From Pseudobutyrivibrio ruminis DSM 9787 (GTDB taxonomy: Bacteria; Bacillota; Clostridia; Lachnospirales; Lachnospiraceae), in the NCBI RefSeq assembly GCF_900218035.1, contig NZ_OBMR01000009.1:62001-126000 (forward strand): a DNA stretch of 64,000 nucleotides, given 5' to 3'. Below, piece by piece: positions 8,096-15,620 of the stretch. Within the stretch, counting starts at the first letter, position 1; the number at the start of each line of letters is the position of its first letter. The notes under the pieces were generated by a model, which ran no database searches, was not told the DNA's origin, and worked only from the letters and a program-made list of their open reading frames with translations. The position numbers were made by a program, and so were the translations under genes.

Positions 8096-8701
8096 TTAAT
8101 CCTTTTTTTCAAATAGAGATACCATATCCTGTGCAAACGAAATAGGATACAGCTGTACCATAACTGAATCTATTATCGTTCCAATTTTTAGATCAAATGT
8201 TATTTTTACAAAATCTATTTCAGGTGATTCAAATAATCTCTCGAATATTTTTACGCTTTCTACGTCAATATTGTCTGTTTTTGGTGGTGAAATATCTACT
8301 ACTCTATTCAGTAGCTGTGACATTGAGCTTGCTGCACTTCCCATCATCTGGTTCATAGCTTCTGAAACAGCTGACAACTGAAGTTCTCCAATTTCACCAC
8401 TGATATTTGTTCCATCGCCACCCATCATAAGGTCAGCGATTATTTTTACGTCATTTTCTTTTAGGATTAATACGTTACTTCCTGATAATCCTTTAATATA
8501 ATTTATATGTACCAACACACAAACATTGTGATAATCATCAAGCGATTCGCTTTTACGAATTAACTCGATTTTTGGTGTTGTAATATCTACCTTTAAATTA
8601 TTTAATAATGCACTTAGAGATGTTGCAGACGAACCCATGCTGATGTTCGCAATTTCTCCAAGAGTATCCTGTTGCTCTTTAGTTAAACTTAATTCTGCCA
8701 T
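8096..8701 (-). CDS. CheC/FliY-type CheY-P phosphatase
   Basis: This is a 201-residue single-domain protein of the CheC/CheX/FliY family. Both phosphatase motifs of the form (D/S)xxxExxN are intact: Asp12-Glu16-Asn19 and Ser110-Glu114-Asn117. The segment EIANISMGSSATSLSALL is close to the middle domain of FliY. It lacks both the N-terminal CheY-binding peptide and the C-terminal FliN domain of FliY. A FliM/FliY-like peptide is found instead at the end of the next gene. It should dephosphorylate CheY-type regulators in the cytoplasm. No flagellar gene is nearby. The start follows GGAGG. Confidence 0.85.
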   Translation of the reverse strand: MAELSLTKEQQDTLGEIANISMGSSATSLSALLNNLKVDITTPKIELIRKSESLDDYHNVCVLVHINYIKGLSGSNVLILKENDVKIIADLMMGGDGTNISGEIGELQLSAVSEAMNQMMGSAASSMSQLLNRVVDISPPKTDNIDVESVKIFERLFESPEIDFVKITFDLKIGTIIDSVMVQLYPISFAQDMVSLFEKKD

Positions 8702-8763
8702 ACATTACCGTCCTCCTCTAATTTATTTTCCCCCTTTTCCTAGAATTGTGTTATTTACATTCT

Positions 8764-8791
8764 ATTATACAATATACAATTCTCCATACAA
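8764..8791 (-). promoter_or_regulatory. Promoter of the CheC-like operon
   Basis: Minus-strand TTGTAT and TATAAT boxes 16 bp apart. It is a sigma-A type and does not match the flagellar sigma-D consensus. Confidence 0.55.
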
Positions 8792-8850
8792 AGGTATTTT
8801 ACCCCAAAGTTGCGAATTTTGTGTGGACAAAGTGTTATATTTCCTAATTC

Positions 8851-8880
8851 AAAAAAGGAGCCTACTTCATAGACTCCTTC
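8851..8880 (-). terminator. Terminator after tRNA-Arg
   Basis: On the minus strand the stem AAGGAGtC/GgCTCCTT is followed by TTTT. Confidence 0.75.
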
Positions 8881-8886
8881 CAATCA

Positions 8887-8960
8887 TGTTCGAGATGGGA
8901 TTCGAACCCACGGCCTTCCGCTTAGGAGGCGGACGCTCTATCCAGCTGAGCTACTCAAAC
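8887..8960 (-). tRNA. tRNA-Arg (anticodon CCT)
   Basis: A 74-nt cloverleaf: acceptor GTTTGAG/CTCGAAC, anticodon loop CTCCTAA (CCT, reads AGG), T-arm GTGGGTTCGAATCCCAT, discriminator A. CCA is not encoded. Confidence 0.96.
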
Positions 8961-8989
8961 TCGACAACTATTTGATTTTAATCTAAAGC

Positions 8990-9883
8990 TTAAGAAAAAT
9001 CAACAGTTCCCTGTAGCCAAATAGTGCCTTTAAAACGGCGTCCTATTGTAGGTTCTCCATATAAATTATTCTTGTTTATACACACTTCAAGAACTACATC
9101 ATTACTTTCTACTACAAGCAGATATAATTCCTCCATTGTGAGATGATTTACAACAGTTTTAACATCAAGAATGTCACCCATAATCTCGTATTTGTCATTC
9201 TCTATTCCGTAAGGCATAAAGAAACTTGTGACAACACTCAAGATATCTTCTCGTGAAACTCTTCTTGTAATACGCTGATATAAATCAATTTCATCCATTG
9301 TAAGGCTTTCAAGAGCTTCTTCATTTCCCTCTCTAGCCTGCTCTACAAGATCAATTCTTTTCTTGTTATTCATTTTCTCCTTTATACGACTTTTTTCATT
9401 GTCGTAAAGAGGAAGAATAACTTTTCCCTCCAAAGATAAGGCTGCCAATCTAATATCACGCTTAACACCTTTACCGTTGGTGGTATTTCTTCTGAGATAC
9501 TCTCCCATGTTTTGGAGATGAAAAATAAGATTAACACCTAATCTTAATTCATCCACCATGACATGATAGCATTCTTTATCAGATTGCTTTATTACATCTA
9601 CCTCGTTATTAGATGATATACTCTCACCAAGATAAGTTGGATAATAGTAATCTAAAATAAATTCATCTTTATCGTTATAGATTCCACGCAAAACAAGTCC
9701 AACATTGTCTGCCACCATATATCTAAGTTCAACAAACTGATTACCCTCAAAATCTATTGCAGACTCCTGGTAATCAGGTCGAAGAATTATTTCTTGAATA
9801 AGATTTTCTAGTGTTTCTTTATTAAGTTTACTAAATCCAATTGCTGGTAAAAATTTATGCATCATATACCGTCCATTAAACAT
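8990..9883 (-). CDS. DUF3881-like protein
   Basis: The 297-residue soluble protein appears to be the DUF3881 family of Clostridia (N-terminus MHKFLPAIGFSKL), a recognition made by eye. There is no signal peptide, membrane helix or known catalytic motif. It sits at the end of the parA-parB-DUF4446 transcription unit, and its longest start overlaps the upstream stop by 8 bp, so translational coupling is likely. In-frame ATGs at 9865 and 9862 would give the shorter MHKF N-terminus that fits the family better. Function unknown; the context only hints at a link to chromosome or cell-cycle functions. Confidence 0.7.
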   Translation of the reverse strand: MFNGRYMMHKFLPAIGFSKLNKETLENLIQEIILRPDYQESAIDFEGNQFVELRYMVADNVGLVLRGIYNDKDEFILDYYYPTYLGESISSNNEVDVIKQSDKECYHVMVDELRLGVNLIFHLQNMGEYLRRNTTNGKGVKRDIRLAALSLEGKVILPLYDNEKSRIKEKMNNKKRIDLVEQAREGNEEALESLTMDEIDLYQRITRRVSREDILSVVTSFFMPYGIENDKYEIMGDILDVKTVVNHLTMEELYLLVVESNDVVLEVCINKNNLYGEPTIGRRFKGTIWLQGTVDFS

Positions 9884-10367
9884 TTAAAGCCTGATTGAGA
9901 GCCTGCTCCTCTTCCTCTGCAAGTTGAATTATAGAATTACCATCTATAATCTCCTTAACATAGGTATAGCAACCCTCTCTTGAGTGCATTGCATTAATGA
10001 TATAACCAGAGTTCTTCTCATTAAGCATGCAAAGTGAAAAGCTAAGCTTTCCACCCATCTCGTTAAATGCATCGTATTTAACAAGACCAATTTTTTGGAA
10101 GCAATCCTTCATGTTCTTGAAGATTGCATCAATATTTCTTTCATTGCTAGCATTTGCTTCGATAAGCTCATCTACCTGCTCTAATCTGTAAACAAGTGTA
10201 TCCTCTAATGATTTTGCATCGCTACCCTGCATAAAGATTTTATATCTCTTTTTAAGCTTATGCATTTGCACGATAAATACAATTAAAAGTATTGTCATTA
10301 TCAGAACTAGTGCTGCAAGTCCTATTACAATGTAGTCTGTACTAATTCCAAGATATTGTTCTATCAT
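9876..10367 (-). CDS. DUF4446 family membrane protein
   Basis: This 163-residue protein has one N-terminal membrane helix (about 12-34), then a basic stretch (HKLKKRYK), a predicted coiled coil (about 50-85) and a compact domain with KYDAFNEMGGKLSFSLCML, the recognisable DUF4446 core. DUF4446 genes are commonly found downstream of parB in Firmicutes. The gene starts 26 bp after parB behind GGAG. Its role is unknown; a membrane-linked partner of the ParAB system is possible but inferred from neighbourhood alone. Confidence 0.8.
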   Translation of the reverse strand: MIEQYLGISTDYIVIGLAALVLIMTILLIVFIVQMHKLKKRYKIFMQGSDAKSLEDTLVYRLEQVDELIEANASNERNIDAIFKNMKDCFQKIGLVKYDAFNEMGGKLSFSLCMLNEKNSGYIINAMHSREGCYTYVKEIIDGNSIIQLAEEEEQALNQALNV

Positions 10368-10393
10368 TATTATTTCTCCAATCGAACATATGT

Positions 10394-11284
10394 TTATTTT
10401 ATAGATTCAAGCAAATCTACGATTCTGTTAAGCTCATCCTGAGAATAATACTCGATTTCAAGCTTTCCTGATTTATTGTCTTTTGCATTGATAAATACTT
10501 TTGTGCCAAGTACACCCTTAAGCTTTTCCTGAGTCTGCTGGTAAACTGCAGCAAGCTGTGGATCAAGTCCAGCTGCCTTAGATTTTTTATCAGCCTTGTC
10601 ATTTAAGAGCTTCTTTACCTCACGCTCTACATCACGAACTGACATCTTTTCGTCGAATGCTCTCTCAGCGAATTCATACTGCTTATCTAAATCAGTAATT
10701 GCAAGCATTGCTCTAGCATGACCTGTAGTAAGCTTATCATCTACAATCATATCCTGAACACGCTTATCAAGCTTTAATAATCTAAGAGCATTTGTAATAG
10801 TAGTACGACTCTTTGAAACTCGCTCTGCTACTTCATCCTGCTTAAGCTTGAACTCATCAATAAGTCTAGCAAAAGCCATTGCTTCTTCGATTGGGTTTAA
10901 CTGCTCACGCTGAATATTATCAATGAGAGAAATCTCTACGAATTCCTGCTCACTAAGATTCATAATGATTACTGGTACTTTCTTAAGACCAGCAATTCTA
11001 GCAGCTCTCCATCTACGTTCGCCACCGATTAACTCATAATATGAACCTCTATCCTGAACAAGAAGTGGATTGATGATTCCATGTATTTTAATATTTTCTG
11101 CTAAATCTTGTAACTTATCTTCATCAAAGTTTTTTCTAGGCTGTAGTTTATTTGGCTCAACCTTATCAATTTCTACTTCAACTGGAGCACCGTGCTGCTC
11201 TGGGTTAGCTACTACTACACCCTCATTCTTATTAACAATAAGGGAATCAAGTCCCTTACCTAATCCTCCCTTTTTTGCTGCCAT
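10394..11284 (-). CDS. parB: Chromosome partitioning protein ParB (Spo0J)
   Basis: This 296-residue CTPase/DNA clamp loads at parS and organises the origin region. The N-terminal CTP-binding motif GERRWRAARIAGL (about 86-98), the helix-turn-helix (about 145-175, VSKSRTTITNALRLLKL) and the C-terminal dimerisation domain are all present. It begins 2 bp after the parA stop, so the two are translated together. Two perfect parS sites lie about 1 kb upstream, beyond parA. Confidence 0.96.
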   Translation of the reverse strand: MAAKKGGLGKGLDSLIVNKNEGVVVANPEQHGAPVEVEIDKVEPNKLQPRKNFDEDKLQDLAENIKIHGIINPLLVQDRGSYYELIGGERRWRAARIAGLKKVPVIIMNLSEQEFVEISLIDNIQREQLNPIEEAMAFARLIDEFKLKQDEVAERVSKSRTTITNALRLLKLDKRVQDMIVDDKLTTGHARAMLAITDLDKQYEFAERAFDEKMSVRDVEREVKKLLNDKADKKSKAAGLDPQLAAVYQQTQEKLKGVLGTKVFINAKDNKSGKLEIEYYSQDELNRIVDLLESIK

Positions 11285-11286
11285 AA

Positions 11287-12057
11287 TTATAAATCCTTTC
11301 TTCCAATGATTTCTTTTGCAAGATTACGATAGCTTTCTGCACCAGCAGACTTCTCATCATATAAATTAATTGGAAGTCCATGAGATGGAGCTTCGGCAAG
11401 TCTTACATTTCTAGGAATGATTGTCTGATATACTGTTGCATTAAGATTATTCTTAACTGTATCAACAACATCAGAAGAAAGATTTGTTCTCTTATCGTAC
11501 ATTGTAAATACAACGCCATCAATCTTAAGCTTTGAATTAAGTCTCTGCTGTACAAGATCGATTGTGTGAATCAACTGGCTAATACCTTCAAGTGCGTAAT
11601 ACTCACACTGAATTGGTACAAGTACGGAGTCAGCTGTTGTCATAGCATTAATAGTTAACATATTCAAAGATGGTGGACAATCAATGATTACATAATCGAA
11701 GTCATCCTTTACATAGTCAACTGCATTTCTAAGAATATATTCCTTTTCATTAATACCAAGAAGCTCAATCTCTGCTCCGGCCAAGTCTACATTTGAAGGA
11801 ATAATAGTAAGGTTAGGAATATTTTCCACCTTATACATACATTCTTTAATACTACATTGATCAAGAACTAAGTCATAAACAGTATTTTCACATTCATCCT
11901 TATCAAGACCAAGTCCACTTGTTGCATTTCCCTGTGGATCAGTGTCTATAACAAGAACCTTTTTTCCTGCTTCAGCTAAACATGCTGAAAGGTTAATACT
12001 TGTAGTAGTTTTACCAACTCCACCCTTTTGGTTGGCTATTGCAATTACTCTCTTCAT
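11287..12057 (-). CDS. parA: Chromosome partitioning ATPase ParA (Soj)
   Basis: This 256-residue Walker-type ATPase (deviant Walker A KGGVGKTTTS at about 10-19) works with ParB in origin segregation and, in Bacillus, in DnaA control. The motifs DTDPQGNAT and IDCPPSLNML are those of chromosomal Soj. The length is normal, without an N-terminal DNA-binding extension. It is the first gene of a parA-parB-DUF4446-DUF3881 unit. A TATAAT-like box lies at 12108-12113 (minus strand), but no convincing -35 was found. Confidence 0.96.
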   Translation of the reverse strand: MKRVIAIANQKGGVGKTTTSINLSACLAEAGKKVLVIDTDPQGNATSGLGLDKDECENTVYDLVLDQCSIKECMYKVENIPNLTIIPSNVDLAGAEIELLGINEKEYILRNAVDYVKDDFDYVIIDCPPSLNMLTINAMTTADSVLVPIQCEYYALEGISQLIHTIDLVQQRLNSKLKIDGVVFTMYDKRTNLSSDVVDTVKNNLNATVYQTIIPRNVRLAEAPSHGLPINLYDEKSAGAESYRNLAKEIIGRKDL

Positions 12058-12213
12058 TTATTGTCTCCCTCTTTTATAGTTTAGTATTTAAATTTGTGAA
12101 CAGTAAAATTATATCATTCCAATATATTCAATTCTACCAAGAATTTCTGTTTTGGTTTGCGATATATGGATGTTTATTTACTAGATATTGATTAATTATA
12201 TCCGCTTTAGAAA

Positions 12214-12229
12214 TGTTTCACGTGAAACA
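12214..12229. promoter_or_regulatory. parS site 1
   Basis: TGTTTCACGTGAAACA is a perfect 16-bp palindrome, one base from the Bacillus parS (TGTTCCACGTGAAACA). It is the ParB loading site. Confidence 0.95.
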
Positions 12230-12306
12230 TTATTGTTAAAAATAGCAATATATAGAAGTTGATTCAAAAATCCTTATACTATATTTTGTGTTTATAATGC
12301 TAATAA

Positions 12307-12338
12307 ATAGAAAATGTTTCACGTGAAACATTTTCTAT
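12307..12338. promoter_or_regulatory. parS site 2 inside a 32-bp perfect palindrome
   Basis: The core TGTTTCACGTGAAACA (12315-12330) is extended on each side by ATAGAAAA/TTTTCTAT, giving a flawless 32-bp inverted repeat. It lies 21 bp past the stop of the coiled-coil gene, so in RNA it could also serve as that gene's terminator. Confidence 0.93.
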
Positions 12339-12358
12339 ATTTAGTTTTGGTAACTATT

Positions 12359-12829
12359 TTATAGTGTAGAAATTAATTTTTCTAATTCAATTTTTGCTCT
12401 ATAAGGGTCCAAAACTATAATATCTTTAATAGATAGAAGCTGATTTTTAAAACTATCATCAATACTATTATTAATAGTAGTTTGATTGTTATTAGTATCA
12501 GATGGTCTATTTATAACAGCAGTATTGTTTATCAAAGCATTAAGTTCTACTAATCTGCTATCATAAAACTTCATTTGTTTAGTTTTATTACTCATTTGAG
12601 ATTCTAACTCAGAAAGAATTTGACGTATTTCTGCTGCCTTTTCATTATTTTTGGCATTAATATCTCTTGGAGTAAACTCCACAAAGTAAGATTCATTAGA
12701 CTCTTCTAATACATTAAGAAACTTTTTTTCTTCTTTTATCTTAGTTTCTAATAAATCCATATCTTCTTTTAGTTGTATTTTTTCAGAAATAAGTTCTTCC
12801 TGATATTTTTTTAGGAAGTCATTTACCAT
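12359..12829 (-). CDS. Coiled-coil protein of unknown function in the par locus
   Basis: The 156-residue soluble protein is mainly helical. Two coiled-coil segments (about 8-50 and 60-100) flank a conserved-looking stretch SNESYFVEFTPRDI. An Asn/Thr-rich linker (about 112-128) leads to a short C-terminal helix pair ending DPYRAKIELEKLISTL. The layout recalls the N-terminal sensor part of DegS-like proteins, but no kinase domain is present and I do not assign a family. It lies between parA and rsmG with parS sites on its 3' side and a parS-like sequence on its 5' side. GGGGGATGG precedes the ATG. Confidence 0.75.
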   Translation of the reverse strand: MVNDFLKKYQEELISEKIQLKEDMDLLETKIKEEKKFLNVLEESNESYFVEFTPRDINAKNNEKAAEIRQILSELESQMSNKTKQMKFYDSRLVELNALINNTAVINRPSDTNNNQTTINNSIDDSFKNQLLSIKDIIVLDPYRAKIELEKLISTL

Positions 12830-12848
12830 AAACCATCCCCCATATTAA

Positions 12849-12864
12849 TGTTTCATGTGAAAAT
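12849..12864. promoter_or_regulatory. Degenerate parS-like sequence
   Basis: TGTTTCATGTGAAAAT matches the local parS at 13 of 16 positions. It lies between the coiled-coil gene and rsmG. It could be weak or no longer functional. Confidence 0.4.
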
Positions 12865-12865
12865 A

Positions 12866-13585
12866 TTACTTTAAAGGTTCCTTACTAGGAGTACCAGCTT
12901 TTCTAGGATAAGCCTTAGGTGTAGATTTTTTCTTATCAATAATAATAAATGATCTACTAATATCAGTATCAGGAAGAGAAAAATAAACTGGTTTTTCCAT
13001 AGAGCCACCTAATTTTTGTATAGCATTTCCAGATAAAGATACCTCTTCTTTTATGTCACCTGATTTGAAACTAATAAAATATCCATTGAGTTTTACCAAA
13101 GGTAAACAATACTCAGATAAAGTACTAATATTAGCAACGGCTCTAGAAACAACTAAATCAAAATTTTCTCTGTATAGTTTATTTCTACCAGCCTCTTCTG
13201 CTCTAGCATGAATAAGAGTAACATTCTTTAAACCTAATGCATCAACTACTTCCTGTAAAAACTTGATACGTTTATTTAATGAATCGATTAAAGTAAATTG
13301 AATATTAGGATAAGCTATAGCCATAGGTATACCTGGGAAACCTGCTCCTGTTCCAAGGTCACATACAGTATTAATGTTTAATGGCATAACTTTACCTATA
13401 GATAAACTATCTGCAAAATGCTTTACAATAACTTCATCAAACTCTGTAATAGCAGTAAGATTCATTACCTTATTTTTTTCAACTAACATTTCATAGAATA
13501 AATCTAGTTGATTTATTTGCTTGTCATCTAAAGTAAGATTCCAATCAATAATTGTATTCTTCAAATATGAATAATCTCTACTCAT
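12866..13585 (-). CDS. rsmG: 16S rRNA (guanine527-N7)-methyltransferase RsmG
   Basis: The 239-residue enzyme (GidB) methylates G527 of 16S rRNA using SAM; loss gives low-level streptomycin resistance in other bacteria. The SAM motif DLGTGAGFPGIP, the SRAVA motif and the N-terminal NLTAI motif are present. The ATG follows AGGAG. It is downstream of mnmG in the classic origin-proximal order mnmE-mnmG-rsmG. Confidence 0.95.
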   Translation of the reverse strand: MSRDYSYLKNTIIDWNLTLDDKQINQLDLFYEMLVEKNKVMNLTAITEFDEVIVKHFADSLSIGKVMPLNINTVCDLGTGAGFPGIPMAIAYPNIQFTLIDSLNKRIKFLQEVVDALGLKNVTLIHARAEEAGRNKLYRENFDLVVSRAVANISTLSEYCLPLVKLNGYFISFKSGDIKEEVSLSGNAIQKLGGSMEKPVYFSLPDTDISRSFIIIDKKKSTPKAYPRKAGTPSKEPLK

Positions 13586-13612
13586 AAATCTCCTATAATA
13601 AAAAATTGTATT

Positions 13613-13644
13613 GTTTTGAGGGTATATAGAAGTACCCTTAAAAC
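13613..13644 (-). terminator. Hairpin after mnmG
   Basis: GTTTTgAGGGTA/TACCCTtAAAAC forms a 12-bp imperfect stem 8 bp beyond mnmG. On the minus strand a T-rich tract (ATTTTTTATT) follows after 8 bases, so it may be a partial terminator before rsmG. Confidence 0.5.
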
Positions 13645-13651
13645 AGACCGA

Positions 13652-15538
13652 TTATTTTTCTTTACTCTTATAAGTTTCCAAATAAACTAAAAGTACTGAG
13701 ATATCTGCTGGACTTACACCAGAGATTCTTGATGCCTGTCCAATGTTAGCTGGTCTAAGTTTTGTAAGTTTTTGACGAGCTTCAATTCGTAAACTAGAAA
13801 CATCATCGTAATCTATATCAGTAGGAATCATCTTTGACTCAAGCTTTTTGAACTGAGCAACTTGTTTAGCCTGTCTTGTAAGATAACCTTCATACTTAAT
13901 GTAAATATTTACTTCCTCTCTTACCTCATCAGATAGCTCTGGTCTATCTGGATCAATAGGAGCAAGCTTGTCATAATCAAGCTCTGGACGTCTAATCAAA
14001 TCTACTAGCTTAATACCATTTGAAAGAGGAATACTTCCATATGATTCAAGTAGAGCTTGAACTTCTTTTCTAGCACCAATATTGATTTCTTTAACTCGAG
14101 CAACCTCTTCTTCGATTTGACGCTCCTTTTCTACCACATGATCATAGCGATATTTAGGTAATAAACCAACCTCGTAACCAATTTTAGAGAGGCGTAAATC
14201 TGCATTATCTTGCCTAAGTAGAAGTCTATACTCCGCTCTTGATGTCATCATACGATATGGCTCTTTAGTTTCCTTTGTAACAAGGTCATCAATAAGAACA
14301 CCAATATATGAATTAGATCTATCAAGAATCATTGGTTCTTTTCCAAGTAATTTTAACGCTGCATTAATACCTGCAACTAATCCCTGAGCTGCAGCCTCCT
14401 CGTATCCGCTACTTCCATTAAACTGACCTGCAGCAAAAAGACCATCAATATCCTTAAACTCAAGTGATGCTTTTAGCTGAGTAGCTTTAATACAATCATA
14501 CTCTATCGCATATGCGTTACGAACAATTTTACAATTTTCAAGACCAGGAACTGTATGGTACATAGCGTACTGAACATCCTCTGGCATTGAAGAACTCATA
14601 CCACCAATATACATTTCGTTTGTATTAAGACCTTCTGGCTCAACAAATAATTGATGTCTATTCTTATCAGCAAAACGAACTACCTTATCTTCGATACTTG
14701 GACAGTATCTTGGACCAGTTCCTTCAATTACACCAGAATACATTGGCGATCTATCAAGATTGGCTCTAATAATTTCATGAGTCTTTTCGTTAGTATAAGT
14801 AAGATAACATGGAACCTGTTCAATCTGAACATCTTCTCTATTGGTACTAAATGAAAATGGAACTACTGGATTATCACCAAGCTGGATTTCCATCTTAGAA
14901 TAATCAATAGAACGACTATCAACTCTTGCCGGAGTACCAGTTTTAAAGCGGTTCATTTCTACATTATTATCCAATAATGATTGAGTTAAATGGTTAGCTG
15001 CCTTTAAACCGTTAGGGCCAGTATGTTCAATTACATCTCCGTATAAACATCTAGCTCTAAGATAAGTACCTGTACATATTACTACTGCTCTCGCATGATA
15101 AATTGCTCCAGATAAAGTCTTAACACCTGCAACCTTTTTACCATCCATAATTAATTCGGTAACCTCAGCTTGTCTAAGTGTAAGATTATCTGTATCTTGC
15201 ATTGTCTTTCTCATTCGAAGTGAATAAGCACTTTTATCAGCCTGAGCTCTAAGAGAATGAACAGCAGGTCCCTTAGAAGAATTGAGCATCTTTGATTGAA
15301 TAAAAGTATGATCAATATTGATACCCATCTGTCCACCAAGTGCATCTAACTCTCTGACAAGATGACCTTTTGAACTACCACCAATATTTGGATTGCATGG
15401 CATTAAAGCAACTGAATCCATGCTTACAGTAAAACAAATTGTATTTAATCCCATTCGAGCAGATGCAAGAGCTGCTTCACAACCAGCATGACCTGCACCT
15501 ATAACAACTACATCATAGGATTCTTCAACTACAGACAT
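13652..15538 (-). CDS. mnmG: tRNA uridine-5-carboxymethylaminomethyl(34) synthesis enzyme MnmG
   Basis: The 628-residue FAD enzyme (GidA) acts with MnmE to modify the wobble uridine of certain tRNAs. The N-terminal dinucleotide-binding motif [19 protein letters not shown] (about 12-30), the [17 protein letters not shown] motif and the GidA C-terminal helical domain are complete. The start [14 protein letters not shown] follows AAAGGAG. Length and order are typical of Firmicutes. Confidence 0.97.
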   Translation of the reverse strand: MSVVEESYDVVVIGAGHAGCEAALASARMGLNTICFTVSMDSVALMPCNPNIGGSSKGHLVRELDALGGQMGINIDHTFIQSKMLNSSKGPAVHSLRAQADKSAYSLRMRKTMQDTDNLTLRQAEVTELIMDGKKVAGVKTLSGAIYHARAVVICTGTYLRARCLYGDVIEHTGPNGLKAANHLTQSLLDNNVEMNRFKTGTPARVDSRSIDYSKMEIQLGDNPVVPFSFSTNREDVQIEQVPCYLTYTNEKTHEIIRANLDRSPMYSGVIEGTGPRYCPSIEDKVVRFADKNRHQLFVEPEGLNTNEMYIGGMSSSMPEDVQYAMYHTVPGLENCKIVRNAYAIEYDCIKATQLKASLEFKDIDGLFAAGQFNGSSGYEEAAAQGLVAGINAALKLLGKEPMILDRSNSYIGVLIDDLVTKETKEPYRMMTSRAEYRLLLRQDNADLRLSKIGYEVGLLPKYRYDHVVEKERQIEEEVARVKEINIGARKEVQALLESYGSIPLSNGIKLVDLIRRPELDYDKLAPIDPDRPELSDEVREEVNIYIKYEGYLTRQAKQVAQFKKLESKMIPTDIDYDDVSSLRIEARQKLTKLRPANIGQASRISGVSPADISVLLVYLETYKSKEK

Positions 15539-15580
15539 AAATAACTCCTTTTATTTCTTATAATCGGGCAAAGGCCCTCC

Positions 15581-15620
15581 TGACACTCGAAATCATCGCA
15601 AAGCTCGATTTCAAGTGTCA
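15581..15620. other. Long inverted repeat between mnmE and mnmG
   Basis: TGACACTcGAAATC and GATTTCaAGTGTCA form a 14-bp stem with one mismatch and a 12-base loop. It covers the mnmE stop codon. No T-run follows on the transcribed strand, so it looks like an intercistronic RNA hairpin rather than a terminator. Confidence 0.6.

Larger units (their letters stand above)
12058..12358. other. AT-rich spacer with two parS sites
   Basis: This 301-bp noncoding gap between parA and the coiled-coil gene holds the two parS palindromes and a possible -10 box for parA (minus strand). No open frame with a ribosome site is visible. Confidence 0.7.

Noticed and set aside
8637-8975. Plus-strand frame of 112 residues
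   Set aside because: It runs antisense through the CheC-like start, its promoter and tRNA-Arg.
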